The notes under the pieces were generated by a model. It was not told the DNA's origin, ran no database searches, and saw only the letters and a program-made list of their open reading frames with translations. Below, one piece after another: positions 34,335 to 45,573 of a stretch of 64,000 nt of DNA. Numbering within the stretch: position 1 is the first letter of the stretch; each line of letters begins with the position of its first letter. The stretch comes from Thuidium tamariscinum (Eukaryota; Streptophyta; Bryopsida; Hypnales; Thuidiaceae), in contig OX344754.2 in NCBI GenBank assembly GCA_947034885.2, positions 18,742,501 to 18,806,500 on the forward strand, in the 5' to 3' direction. Made by a program: the position numbers and the translations under genes.

Positions 34335-36123
34335 TTAACCCTGAAATGCCCAAGTCCTCCAAATCTAGTGGTTTGCAAAACTTTGAAACTAAATAAAACT
34401 TAACCAAGTTTCTATTTTTAGTAGTTTATATATTTTTAATTTCTTTTTGAAATCTAATTTTAGCATCAATCCACTAATCTTGTAAATGATTGACTATGAT
34501 TTTTCAGTTCAAAATTTTGTGCAAGGTTTTCTGTTGCAATCTTGACTTTTTGTAGGGTTGAGGGCTCTTGGAAATGAGCCTCAAATACATTAAATCTTAG
34601 AAAAGAAGCCACATTAGAAATTCATTTAAAAAAATTATAGATTAGATTTTGAGAAGCCTTAAACTAATTGGAGATATGCATGTTAGCCCTTTTTACCTCA
34701 TATTTCTTTTGGTGACCAACTTGTTAGATTTGACATGTGAAAAGAGGATTGAAAGATTTGAAGCCACTTCTCAAGTTTTAACACTAGCATGATCAAAGAT
34801 TATAATCTTCCAATCCATAAATGATATTGTTGTGTTTTCTTTTCCTTAGTGCTATCTAATATGTCTAGTTCAAGTTTGTAAGGTTACTTTTGAAAAAAAG
34901 GGTTGCTAATTAAGATTGTAGTAATAGGTGGTTGGCTGAAGCAAATGAGAAGGTTTAATAGATGTTGATAAAGCTTATCAAATGTTGGCTTTTTGTTCAA
35001 TTTTTAATTAGTCCTAGAAGAGTAGAAAAAGTCCTTGGGCATTCAAAGAGTTAAGGTAGAACTAAATCCAATGCCATCAATCACCAAATTCCCACATCTA
35101 TTGGACCTTCCCATTTGTATTAATCACCCGCCCATTACTACAATCTTAGCAATTTTTTGGCATCATGACGATGCACTTGGAAAAGGGACACATCCACATA
35201 TGGTTTAGCATAGGTCAACCAATACTACACCAAATTAGCCCTAATAAACTTTAAGAAAAACAAAAAATTAATTTCTTGTTAGAACATTTGGATTCTACTT
35301 GCAAATGACTTCTCTCAAATTTCTCAATCTCTAGAAGAAAAAAATGTAAGTTAACAAGTAACATTACTTCTCCAAGGTAACTACATTCAATAGGGTTTTA
35401 AGGAGACCAAAAAATTAAAGAGATTAATTCTAAAAATCTATAGATATTTGAAATATAATGTACGATCCTTTTACAAGTCAAATAAGGTAGACATGCCAAT
35501 CACCACAGAGGTGAAATTCAAATCCTTCTCCACAACCCTACATAGACTTGTACAGTCTCAAACTTGGCTTGATTATCAAATGCCATGTTAAGATTTAAAT
35601 TTTTTTGGAATGCGCAAAAATGTTTATTCTTGCTATTGTTATTTCAACTTTAGATTACAAAATCTAAAATTGAACAAAAAAGTCCCTGCAACCTTTCACA
35701 GCATAGTGTGCGGTGCTTGTGTGGTTGCCAAGAGAACTAATTCCTGTATTGATTCCTATAGCAATTCCCATAGCGATAGAAATTCACCTAAATGTGCGTT
35801 CCCATTGTTATTGACATTGTTCCCAACTTTCAATACTTGAGCGTTTCTTGTCCAGTCAATGTCCGGTTTTATACAGTGTGTGGTTAATGACATATTTACT
35901 CTACTTGTTGATGTATAAAAAAGATAGATATTTACTTAGTGAGAAATGTTGATTAATTAGTATGGTCCCCTTAATACCCCAAAATCTGCTTGTAATTCAC
36001 ATGTTACCTTACCACTTGATTTAAAAAATATAAACTACTAAAATAGCAACTTGATTAGGTTTAATTTAGTTTTAAAGTTTTGCAAACCACCAAATTTTAG
36101 TGACTTGGGCATTTCAAGGTTAA
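34335..36123. mobile_element. TTAA-bounded non-autonomous element, piggyBac-like ends
   Basis: TTAA at 34335-34338 and 36120-36123 flank 1.78 kb. The left end reads CCCTGAAATGCCCAAGTC. The right end, reverse-complemented, reads CCTTGAAATGCCCAAGTC. The inverted repeat runs about 95 bases inward (to about 34433 and 36024). No transposase is present. A further end-like sequence (GGGCATTCAAAGAGTTAA, 35035-35052) inside suggests a second, nested or older terminus. A related copy starts at 63778. CC(C/T)T ends with TTAA targets suggest mobilisation by a piggyBac-type enzyme, but only the terminal bases resemble the two piggyBac elements here. Confidence 0.65.
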
Positions 36124-36307
36124 TCCAAAAAACTACCAAGTTTAGCATTATTTTCAGATTTGTATAAATTGCTTTTGACAAAATTCAAGTTGATTGCAAA
36201 ACCCAGCCTCATAATTAAAGATGAGTATGCTATAAATGCAAGAATAAGTTGTTTTTTTCCAATAACAAATGAAAATCCATTGCAAAACAACAAATGTACT
36301 CTGAAGG

Positions 36308-37811
36308 GTTTACCTTACCATGTGATTAAAAAAATTGAACTTGTCCGTACCCTTTCGATGAATGTTTGGGTGGTATTCAAATATGAAAGGTGAAAATCAT
36401 GATTAATGTAAAAAATTGTCTTAGGACTTGTAGTAGATTAATTTTGTCCAAATTTAGGATTTAAGAGTTGTTTGAAAAAAGAAATTCATTTGCCCTTTCC
36501 CTTACAATGAATGTCTAGGTTCTATTGAAATATGAAGGGTGAAAATTATAGGGAGTTATAGTTGTAAAGGCCTCCCCTAGGTATATTTTTGAATTTGTTG
36601 AAAAATCATAATGTAGAATATTGTGAATGGATGGTAGCCACTCCTTCAATGAACTTAATTCTCATGTGAATCATTTGTTTACAAAAACAATCCAAAAATA
36701 CTCATTGGGAGTCAATTTATTGTACAAGATCGACCTTCCTTTTCACACAAACTTCAAAAGATGAACATTTGCACTTTTATCATACAAAGAAGAATTCTTT
36801 GTCATCCATCAAGTACTTAGGGTCAACTTCCATGTAGAATCACGCCTAGAGAAGCCGATGGATGATTGATAGAATGGCAATCTAGTTTTTTTAGGGTTCC
36901 CATCATACCAATCATTGGTGTGCTTTGCTAGTCCCATAATGACATTACATTTACATTATAGGGTTAATTAGAAAGGATGCTACTAACATTTAGTATTTGA
37001 TGAATGACAAGGCATTTTCCTCTAGAGAACAGAAATTCAACTATTCATTCACGGAATTAGGGGTAGAAAGTAGAAATCTTCTATGATACTTTGACTTCAA
37101 GTGAGTGTTTTTTTATATACCAATAATGATTCCTATAATTTCAAAAAGGATAATTTACACATATGTCCTTATATTGTTCTAGGGTTAAGAGCACTTCCAA
37201 TGTTGTTCAAAAAGCCATACGAGAACTCTATTATGACGTGTCTCCAAATTCCCCTACCTTAATGCAACTTGCATGGGCCACTTTTTACTTTGTGTCTTGT
37301 CACTTGCAAAGATAGACTCAACATTTAGAGGAAATTTGAAGAGCCTTGGGAGATGGCATACAATAGCAAAAGTCAACACCTTTTCAACCTTGGTTTCCAT
37401 GCTAATAATGTAACCTCTCCTTTTTTGTATGAAAAATCTATACTTATTAGAGTTAAGTGTAAAGTAAGTGGAATGCCAAACTAGGAGTCGGAGTTTGGAA
37501 AAAACAATGGACCAAACTCCTTGGAGTAACAAAACTTAGGTCCAAAGGAATTTGGTGCCATATTTCATTCCTACTATACTCAGTTATACCTCCTTCTGAC
37601 ACCCTTGTTTCAAACCCGGGTTTCTTTTACAGTCTTAACTCTAGTATAGTATCTCTTGTTTTTTTTTAATATCTTTTTACAATGCAATGAAGGTGCATTT
37701 GGGTTTTGCATTGCCAAGTTTGCATTGGGACATTTTTTTTTCAAAAATTGCCGGAAGAAAATAAGGTCCTCTTACCTCCACTTCAAAACCTGTACACTGT
37801 GCTTATCATAA
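36308..37811. other. No gene; one short direct repeat
   Basis: AT-rich sequence. The pieces at about 36350-36399 and 36492-36548 are direct repeats of each other (shared CCCTTTC, ATGAATGT, ATTNAAATATGAA, GGTGAAAAT), an old local duplication. No coding signal. Confidence 0.5.
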
Positions 37812-38103
37812 GGTAGGGGGCTGTAATTGTGACCCTATCTCTAAAAGCGATTTGGTAGATTTTGCCTCTAACATGTACCGGAAGTGTACATTTCAGGAGG
37901 GGGGCGCTTTTAGAAACCACTTTGTTTTCAACTTCAAAAATTCATAACTAATTTTATGAAGGTCCAAAAAATATGAAATAACTTGGGTTAGATGACAATT
38001 CCATTTTTCTTACCACGAAAATTTACTAAAAATTGTTTTAAGGAGTTTATCTTCCTTCAAATGCAAATCAGCTTGTAAGGGGTTGCTTTTACAGCCCCCT
38101 ACC
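37812..38103. mobile_element. MITE with GGTAGGGGGCTGTAA ends
   Basis: A 292-bp stretch whose ends are the exact inverted pair GGTAGGGGGCTGTAA (37812-37826) and TTACAGCCCCCTACC (38089-38103). The interior is weakly symmetric (AAAGCG and CGCTTT blocks) and non-coding. A clear target duplication is not visible. Confidence 0.55.
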
Positions 38104-38491
38104 TCAGTGTGCTCTGAAGGTTCAATCAACAAACTGGGGGAAGCACTGTGCACCACCACCCCGCTAAGTGTGCTCCCCCTATCGATGCAAGGGTCATAAC
38201 TTTTAGACCAAGCACCATGTCACCAACAAAAGGAGAGATCCAGAGAAAATGGACCTGAACTGTCCAAATTCAAGTAACCCAAGCTTGCTAACCCAAGGTT
38301 GAAAACAAAACCAGCCATTGCATGTAACTCAATGCTCTTGAATTGGTGACCACCCATGACCCATTGCCTCAGAGTTTGACCTGGTATCAAACACCCAGTC
38401 TCCACCATTTTCAACGGGTTTCGGGAATTTCTCAAAAAAGCTATTTTTATGGATCTTGCAAAACCACTGTGACGGACATATTATGCTATTC
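38104..38491. other. Unique spacer before the nested element
   Basis: No gene or repeat recognised. It is the left flank of Harbinger-like copy 2. Confidence 0.45.
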
Positions 38492-39708
38492 TAAGGGTAT
38501 GTTCGCACCTGTTGTTAGTAAAGTTTTAGGTGCATTTACAGGGGGCGTGGTTAGACAGAATGTCCCTATTGAGCCTCTTTCGGGGCAGGAATGGGATGCA
38601 GGCAGATCAAGGGGCTGCTCCACCAGCCCTCTCGAGACCCATCAGTCTACTTCTAATTTTGGTTTAAATTTGATTTTTCCAACAAAGTAGATGAGAATGC
38701 TATAGATCACATGATTTCCAATAAGAATATAGAAGCAATGATGAGAATTTTATGCCACATGTTCTCATGAGCCTCATAGTCAATCTTGTAGTGAAGAAGG
38801 AGAGGAGAGAAACTCTTTATGCTAGTGGAGTAGTGGTGGGTGAAACAAACCATGTGGGATATGTGATTTAGGAGAAAAAAGAGCTCCTCCATTCATGGTT
38901 GTGGAAATGCAGGAATTGTGATAAAAGTCAAATTTCAGACCTCATTTAAACATAGTAGACTATATGTTTTCAAAAAACTTCAAACTAAGAAAAGTTGGGG
39001 AAATAATTACACTTTTACCTCCAAAAATCCGTTTGAGATTTCAATACTCCACCTAAATGTTATGGACAAATTTCAGAGGAGGTGTTCAAAAATGTCCCCA
39101 AAAAATGTCCTTTCCACACACCTCTCTAGAATTTGTTGAGATGAGGCTTCAAAATCTCAAGTGGATTTTTAGAGATAAATGTTAGCTTGCTTCTCCCACT
39201 TCTTTTAGTTCTATTTTTTTTGTTGAAAGAAGCTATTATATGATGTCCAAATGAAATCTAAAATTGAACTTCAAGCACAATTCTTGCGTTTCCACTGAAC
39301 CATTAGTAGCTTCATGTTTTATGAACAAAATTGAAAAGTCTTGAAAATTGTATAATCTTCGAGGTGTAGAATTTTCTATTTCAGTAAGTGAACCCAATTG
39401 TGATCCTTTTCTTAAGGTGATAGTCTTTGCAAATTCCTATCTAGCTTGTACAATATTGTTGTAGGAACACTAATTTTTTAGCATTGTGAAAATTCATAAT
39501 TTATTCATATGTTGTAATAAAAAAATGCATTTTCAGAGATTTTAGAGTACTCAACTGACTTCTACTAAAATCCTAGAAGAGTTTGGTAGTTTATTTATAT
39601 AAACAATGTGCAATTGCATATGCAATTATGTATATATGCATAGTTACTTTATGAGAATTTAAATAGTGATGTTTTTACTCTCAACTCTCCATTGTAAATA
39701 TTTCATTC

Positions 39709-39728
39709 TCACACACACACACACACAC

Positions 39729-39772
<44 letters not shown>

Positions 39773-39780
39773 GTGTGTGT
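39709..39780. repeat. AC/AT/GT compound microsatellite
   Basis: (AC)n followed by (AT)n and a short (GT)n tract, making the block partly self-complementary. It is orthologous in position to 23935-23990 in the other copy. Confidence 0.9.
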
Positions 39781-39908
39781 AATGCATAAGTTTTTTCAAT
39801 CACAATAAGAATTGTACTTTTTAAGTACTTGAAAGTTATGTGTTTTTTAATCGATTTGACAAATACTAATTGTTAACCCTTTAGCGGGCGAGCGTCCATT
39901 TTATGGAC

Positions 39909-41508
39909 GATGCACAGAGCACATGTGCTGTATTTTGCAAAGTGTGCTGTCTTTTCATCCATCCTTTTCGGAGATGCTACCTGCAGTAGTTGGCCATTGA
40001 AATTGAGGAATACCACATCTTGCAATGACGTGAGTATTTTCTGAGTAAATTCTGAGTGCGCACATATCTACAAACGCTGAAATTTTTGTTGACCTTGAGT
40101 ACGACAAACATTATTTCAGGGACCTGCCCACTTGCTCCAGCTATTGCAGGGCAGCGACCTCCTGCCAGTTTTTCGGTGACCTCCATGTCGTCAGCAAAGG
40201 ACTGCAATAAATGCTGCCCTTCTTATTTTATTCTCAGACGTCTGCAATACACGTACACTTCTGGATGAAGAGTGCCATTCAAGGTATACAACAGTGCCAC
40301 ATGTCACATTCCTCTACCTGTGACTATGCTTTCACTAAGAAGAATACGAGGATGGGTTTTTTATATTCCTCCTTTTCCTCGAATTCAAGAATTACAACAC
40401 TATATCTTCAATGCTACCTCTCGAAATCAGCACCGCACTATGGCGCGTGAATACTCTACAAGCCTGTCAGAATACTAGCATGTATCTTTGTCCATTCCAC
40501 AAGCCACTGTTCATTGTGTGCGCGTTCACTCCCAGAATTTATTACCTCCTCCGTAAGAACACAGAATGTCCACAATTGAGACATGGAATATGCACGCAAA
40601 AGACAGTACACTTTTCACTGCAGTACACTTACTCCTTTAGCCAATGCTGTACTGCTTTTCAATTATTTTGGTAATGCACTTGCAATTAGTAGTCGTCAAA
40701 TAGCTATTGCGCTAGACTGAAGTAATTCTTGCTCTCCACTCCTGTTCAGTGAATAAAAACATTTGCATTCTCTTCTTATAAGCCTCCTCAACTAGTCAGA
40801 TTTCCCTCCTCCTCTTTCTCTAGAAAACTTTCTTGTAAAAAATTTCGACTTCAATTCTTCTTTTGTATAGCGACCTTTTTTTTCCATTGCAATAGTCCAC
40901 GCAAATTCTTGTCATCCTCCTCTCTTCTCTGCGCCACTTCCGTTCACATTTCCTACATTCTCAGTACTGTAGTGTACGCTGTTCGCTTGGTCTTCTTTTT
41001 TCACTATCGCTCTCTGCTGATGTTGTCCACAGTGCCTCCCCAGTAGAAATTCCTCATGCCGCTGACGCAGTGCTTCCTTGCCATGCAGCACTTCTCACTT
41101 CGATTTCCAGACATCTGAAATTCCATTCTCCTGTTCCTGCGAATACCTGCAGTCCCTTCCACTTCTGTACACCGACCTCAAGCTAGTTTGTGACATTCTC
41201 TCGGGACACCGTACAGCGTCGTTCTCTGGATTGCTAGATTAGCGGTCTTTCTGTTGTCATCCTCCCAGGTCTCTACGTGTATAGTACTTCGCTGGAACTG
41301 CCGTTCTCAGTCGCCCTCATTCGTTATCCTCAGCAATCCAGTTACTGCTCCTTCCGTAGTAGCTCTTTGTGCACAGTGCAGCAGTTGTCGACTACCATGA
41401 ATTCATATTCGTGGCAGTAGTTTTTTTTTTGGTTTTTTTTTCCCACATGGCCGACGTCCTCACTTCCACTTCACTTCATCATCCCAATCTCCCACTTATT
41501 CGTCAAAC
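39909..41508. other. piggyBac 2 left internal region, pyrimidine-rich
   Basis: Non-coding leader of the element. From about 40,780 to 41,470 the plus strand is markedly rich in C and T with many CTT and TCC steps. This would suit a leader or promoter of the transposase transcript, but no specific element can be named. Confidence 0.4.
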
Positions 41509-41602
41509 AATTAGTACTTGGGCTTCTTCTGTAGGAGCATCATAGGTTCAAACTCGCCAAATCCTTGGGCTTCTCGATCGTCGACAACTGCTTCGAAGAT
41601 CA

Positions 41603-41824
41603 GTGAAGCGAGGAGTGAAGAGAAAAGACAATCCTAGAGGGCTCCGTTTCCTTTTCCGTCATCACAGTGCTCGCATTCTAGGGTGGATAGAACGCATTCC
41701 TGAAGGCCACCCCCAGGGATTCTCAGAAGAAGTCAACCACGCACTCAGAGTCCTTCTGTGGCCTGACATTCCTTCACGTCCTTGCATTTGTCGAGTGTGC
41801 TCTTGTACTACAGTGGGCCAGTAA
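41603..41824 (+). CDS. piggyBac 2 accessory N-terminal module
   Basis: A 73-codon frame from ATG 41603: MKRGVKRKDNPRGLRFLFRH, HSARILGWIERIPEGHPQGF, SEEVNHALRVLLWPDIPSRP and a short tail. The frame is open further upstream from about 41555 with ILGLLDRRQLLRRSV. It matches 6163-6472 of element 1 over about 70 residues with the cores PRGLRFLFR, RILG, PEG, GF and ALRVLLWPD unchanged. The function is unknown to me. It overlaps the next frame by a few dozen bases, so splicing or a separate small protein is possible. Confidence 0.55.
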   Translation: MKRGVKRKDNPRGLRFLFRHHSARILGWIERIPEGHPQGFSEEVNHALRVLLWPDIPSRPCICRVCSCTTVGQ

Positions 41825-41886
41825 CTACAGGAGCTCCGCAAGCGTCCACGCTGTTGCAGGACTGCCTCGCTCGCGAAGTGTTCACA

Positions 41887-42885
41887 ATGCCGTCCAAGAA
41901 AGAAGGTCTTCAGGGCCCTCACCAAATTCGATACAGAACTCGATCTTTTACAAAATCAGCTACATTTACGGAGTCTGACTCGTCAGCACAGGACTCATTT
42001 CGCAGTTCCCGCAAACGTAAAGTCAGCGAAGCTTTTGATGATGACCAGGAATCGACACCGTTGGGCCAACACACGGCACCACTCATGCAGCCCCAGCCCA
42101 CACCGAACATGCTCCAGACAGAGGACCTACCTACTCAAGCGACAGCGTTTGCATCCTCGGCATCAATGTCAGAAGCCTTCACCGACGACATGTGCATCTT
42201 ACCTTGGAGAGGCGAACGATGGTGTGTCCGCTTGCAAGTTCAAGGTCGCATTACTCCATCAAGCAATATTCCGATCCCGGTCCGACTGCCTTCTTCGTTT
42301 CTCAGTCCCCGTAGACCATCAGAGACTTCGAACGCCGGGTGCAGCGTTCAGAGCTCCTACATTCCCTATGTCCCTGATCCTGATGGACTTCCATGGATTC
42401 TGGGCTTAGCTATACAAGCTTATGTCCAAGTTGGACGACAACAACTCATGTATGTCATCATGTTAGACGACGGAAGAGAGCTTCATGTCTCCGCTGCAGA
42501 CGTCGAACCCGTGACCATTGTCAGTCGGCATCAGGACACATACTTCAGTCAACAAGAAATTGGAACCTCATTAGATGCAACGATGGAACATGACGTATCG
42601 TCCATGCACATATACCATGACAGCAATACCTCTGTGGAGCGCATGGAGTCCTTCTTGCCGCTCTCCTCTGCCACTGCTACTCACGATGACGATGTTGATG
42701 ATGAATCATGGGAATCATGGTATGATTTCGCCAACTTCAACCTGGATGACAAATACGAGAACTTCAAAGCCGGTGACGCGCGCACTCCACTATCAACACC
42801 GCAGGCTATTGCGGAGGCATCCCAAGCGTTCACCGATGGCGACCCTGGTTTCCGAAATGCAGGAGCACTCCTCGAAGGTATGTAA
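41887..42885 (+). CDS. piggyBac 2 Tudor-like accessory region
   Basis: A 332-residue frame counted from the ATG at 41887. A basic nuclear-signal-like stretch (SSRKRK) lies near residue 43. The segment at about residues 107-209 (PWRGERWCVRLQVQG, then AIQAYVQVGRQQLMYVIMLD, DGRELHVSAADVEPV) aligns with residues 9-97 of the element 1 transposase. In element 1 this is continuous with the transposase; here the frame ends at 42885 and the transposase resumes in another frame at 42941. GAAG/GTATGT at the end looks like a splice donor, but no acceptor that restores phase was found, so a small length change is more likely than an intron. Confidence 0.5.
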   Translation: MPSKKEGLQGPHQIRYRTRSFTKSATFTESDSSAQDSFRSSRKRKVSEAFDDDQESTPLGQHTAPLMQPQPTPNMLQTEDLPTQATAFASSASMSEAFTDDMCILPWRGERWCVRLQVQGRITPSSNIPIPVRLPSSFLSPRRPSETSNAGCSVQSSYIPYVPDPDGLPWILGLAIQAYVQVGRQQLMYVIMLDDGRELHVSAADVEPVTIVSRHQDTYFSQQEIGTSLDATMEHDVSSMHIYHDSNTSVERMESFLPLSSATATHDDDVDDESWESWYDFANFNLDDKYENFKAGDARTPLSTPQAIAEASQAFTDGDPGFRNAGALLEGM

Positions 42886-42940
42886 ACTGATCCCTGGTAA
42901 CTTCAATCTTGTATTTTCTCCCACTGCTTCATGAAATATC

Positions 42941-45573
42941 ATGCGCCACCGTCAAACTCTGAGCGCTGTCCCGCAGTCAGTGACACACTTCACGTGCCAT
43001 GCAGATCAGGAAGGCGGAACGCACTTCGACGCATCAGGTCGACACACTTATGTAGCAAACACCAAATGTCCAACGCAGCGTCCCATGAGAGAACCTTTCC
43101 ATACTGACTTGTCTGGGATTCGCGGATTGCCTGGCAGCAGTCATGAACCGCTACTGTTCAATGAAGTTCGCCATTTACGTTCACATGACATGCGCTCGCG
43201 TGTTCCAGCAATTACTCCCATAAATTACAGTCCGTTGAACGTCGAGCAGCGTGCGCCGTCCCAAGCGCGCTCAGCCGAAGATCGTGCATCGGCACAGTTG
43301 CAGGCACTATTAGCCGTTGCGGCAGTGCAGACAACGGAGACTGATGTTCAGGGAGGTGCAGTGCCTGACAGTAGAGCACGTGCTGCCTTTCAAAGACTGC
43401 CACCACTGCCTACCAATAGGGATTCACAACGGTCTTCCCGTGCGAAGAAGGGGAAATTTGAAGTGAATGTGGAGGCTGCACCAAATGTTCCAAGGACACG
43501 AGCTGCGAGTTCCGGTGCAGGAGGTGGGGCCACGACAGCGTCTACCGCAGCTGCGTCGCAACGTCGAGACGGGGGTTATGAATCAGCGAAAGTGGCTCGA
43601 CTTCGATTTCTTGCTAAGTATGCGGATGACACTTGGACTATGCAGGAATCCTCGTACACGCAGCAGTCACCACGATTTACCGGTCCAAGAGGCGGTCCAT
43701 CTTTTCCTATTCATCGAATGCCAAGAAAAGGGGCACTGTTCGCGCGATTTTGGAGTGATCGAACTCTGGACCGCATTTGCGCAGACACAAATAGATATGC
43801 CACCAAACTGCATCCACGGACGCGTCAGCCGATGGGAGGTTCGCGTTGGTGGGACCTTGAAAAAGCGGAACTGAAGGCTTTCATCGCTGTAAATATGTTG
43901 ATGGGAATAAAGCGCCTTCCGAACCATCGCAGCTATTGGAACCGTGGTAACTTATTCCTGTACTGTCCAAGCATTACAACCATAATGACTTGTAGACGTT
44001 ACGAAGATATCACCCGTTGTTTACACGTAGCTGATGATAGTGTGCCATCAGCAGGTGAACAGCACGCTGAACTAGACAAATTGAGAAAGATGCGGTGGCT
44101 CATTAGTGAGATAAAAGAGAGGTTCAAGAATAGCTGGAATCTCTTCCAGGAAGTTAGAGCATCACCACTCGCCTGGCAAAATGCGGGTGGTGCTTTGGCT
44201 GGCATTTTGCCAGCCATCCAGTTTGCAAGCTGGACGCCCCACCCATGGCCTCTTAGCAGGCTGAGTAAGCACCGAAATTGAAGGCGACGCAGTGGCTCAG
44301 CTCCGAAGTTGCATCCCCTAGTTGCGGAAAGTCAGCTCCGAGGTTGCGGAAAGTCACAGCGGATTTGTTTGTTTCCTGTCTCCAGGCCGGCTAAGAGGCC
44401 GGAGGGTGGCTGGCAAAATGGGCCTCGTATGCCAGCCAAAGCAAGTTTGCAGGCCGCTCCGACGGACAGGCCATCCAAAATGCAGGACGGGTGGGGCGGA
44501 TTTGGAGGCGCCTGCTAACAAGTCATCCGAAATGCAGGATGAGTGGTGATGCTCTTACAATAGATGAGACCGTCATTCCTTACAAAGGAAAATATTGCCC
44601 AGTTCGGCAATACCTACCGAGGAAACCAACTCGGTGGGGAGTCAAGGTCTGGTGTATAGCCGATGCCAAACACAAATATCTGTTTGACTTCCAGATTTAC
44701 ACAGGAGCGCTCTCCAGAGCTGCACGAACTGCAGGTACACAAAGGGACGCGAAATCGCCATATGAGGTCGTCATGACTTTGATGGACGGTTTGCAAGGCC
44801 GTGCGCATATAGTGTGCACGGATAACTACTTCACCTCCGTGAAGCTCCTCGTCGACTTGGAGTCTTTCGGTACATATGGAGTGGGAACCGTTCGTAGGAA
44901 TCGACTTGGCCTGCCGAAGAGCATGCTTGACTTGAAAACTCTGTCAAAAGAGCCGTAGGGAACTATGATGTGGCGAATGCACGAGAGCCGTCTTGTATCC
45001 TGCGTCGCTTTTGTTGACAGAAAGGCAGTGCTGCTACTGTCCACGTATTTTGCTCCCATTCCAGGTCCCCATGTCGATTGGCCTACAGTACCAAGACGGG
45101 TGCGGGGTATTTTGACGGACCTGCAAACTTCGCCCATGCACAAAGGGTACTGCGATTTCATGCGAGGGGTCGATGGAGCCGATCAGATGAGGGGTTCGTA
45201 CTCTTCCCAAACTCGATCGCATAAATGGTGGCATAAATATTTTTTTTACCTTGTCGATACGACGGCTGTGAATGCGTACATCCTTCATAAAGTGGCAGCG
45301 CAACAGTTGGGGAGGCGGCCGATTAGTCACTTGCAGTTTCAACTAGAACTGGCTCATGAGTTAAGTTGGCCGTGGTCTCATCAAAGGGGGGCTGTGTCTC
45401 ATTTTCGGCTCTCCCAACCAGGAGTGCACGGATTGGTGCGAAGTACCCGTAGACGAAAATGTAGATTTTGCAGGAGTGAGAGGCGGACAAGTTTACTTTG
45501 TCCCCAATGCGGTGGTGTGTACCTGCACTTGGGAGAATGCTTCCAGAGAAGTCATTACGTTGTGAAGAGGTGA
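42941..45573 (+). pseudogene. piggyBac 2 transposase core, interrupted
   Basis: Carries RFTGPRGGPSFP, FWSDRTLDRICADTNRYATK, FQEVTIDETVIPYKGK across the MITE site, VCTDNYFTSVKL, GVDGADQM, WWHKYFFYLVDTTAVNAY and the zinc finger KCRFCRSERRTSLLCPQCGG with later H, C and H. All four expected aspartates are present, and the second block has the common DNYFTS form. A MITE occupies 44157-44554 after codon GTT of FQEV. A TAG at 44956-44958 stands where element 1 has glutamine in ATQGTVEWRMH, consistent with one C-to-T change. Overall it is closely similar to element 1 through the DDE core. Confidence 0.85.
44157..44554. mobile_element. Tourist-like MITE inside the transposase gene
   Basis: A 398-bp GC-rich element with ends GAGCATCACCACTC and GAGTGGTGATGCTC and a TTA duplication (44154-44156 and 44555-44557). 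GAGCATC-type ends with TWA targets are common in plant Harbinger/Tourist MITEs. Without it the reading is GAA GTT ACA ATA GAT GAG, matching the EVTVDE of element 1, so boundaries and duplication are exact. The interior has smaller inverted blocks (CTGGCAAAAT, GCCTCTTAGC and complements) and a repeated GTTGCGGAAAGTCA. Confidence 0.9.

Larger units (their letters stand above)
33888..36307. mobile_element. Palindromic (snap-back) element split by insertions
   Basis: Outer arms 33888-34334 and 36124-36307 are inverted copies of each other. The left begins CCTTCAGAGTACATTTG; the right ends CAAATGTACTCTGAAGG. They run inward to meet at GGATTAATCC with no loop. The arms match closely once a MITE (34057-34249) and a stretch of about 70 bases present only in the left arm (near 33958-34035) are set aside. 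A TTAA-bounded element sits exactly at the tip of the hairpin. No target duplication was found outside the arms, so the family of the host palindrome is unknown. Confidence 0.65.

Noticed and set aside
42870-42976. An intron joining the accessory frame to the transposase of piggyBac 2
   Set aside because: The donor GAAG/GTATGT is good, but the nearby acceptors do not restore the frame, and element 1 reads straight through without an intron here.
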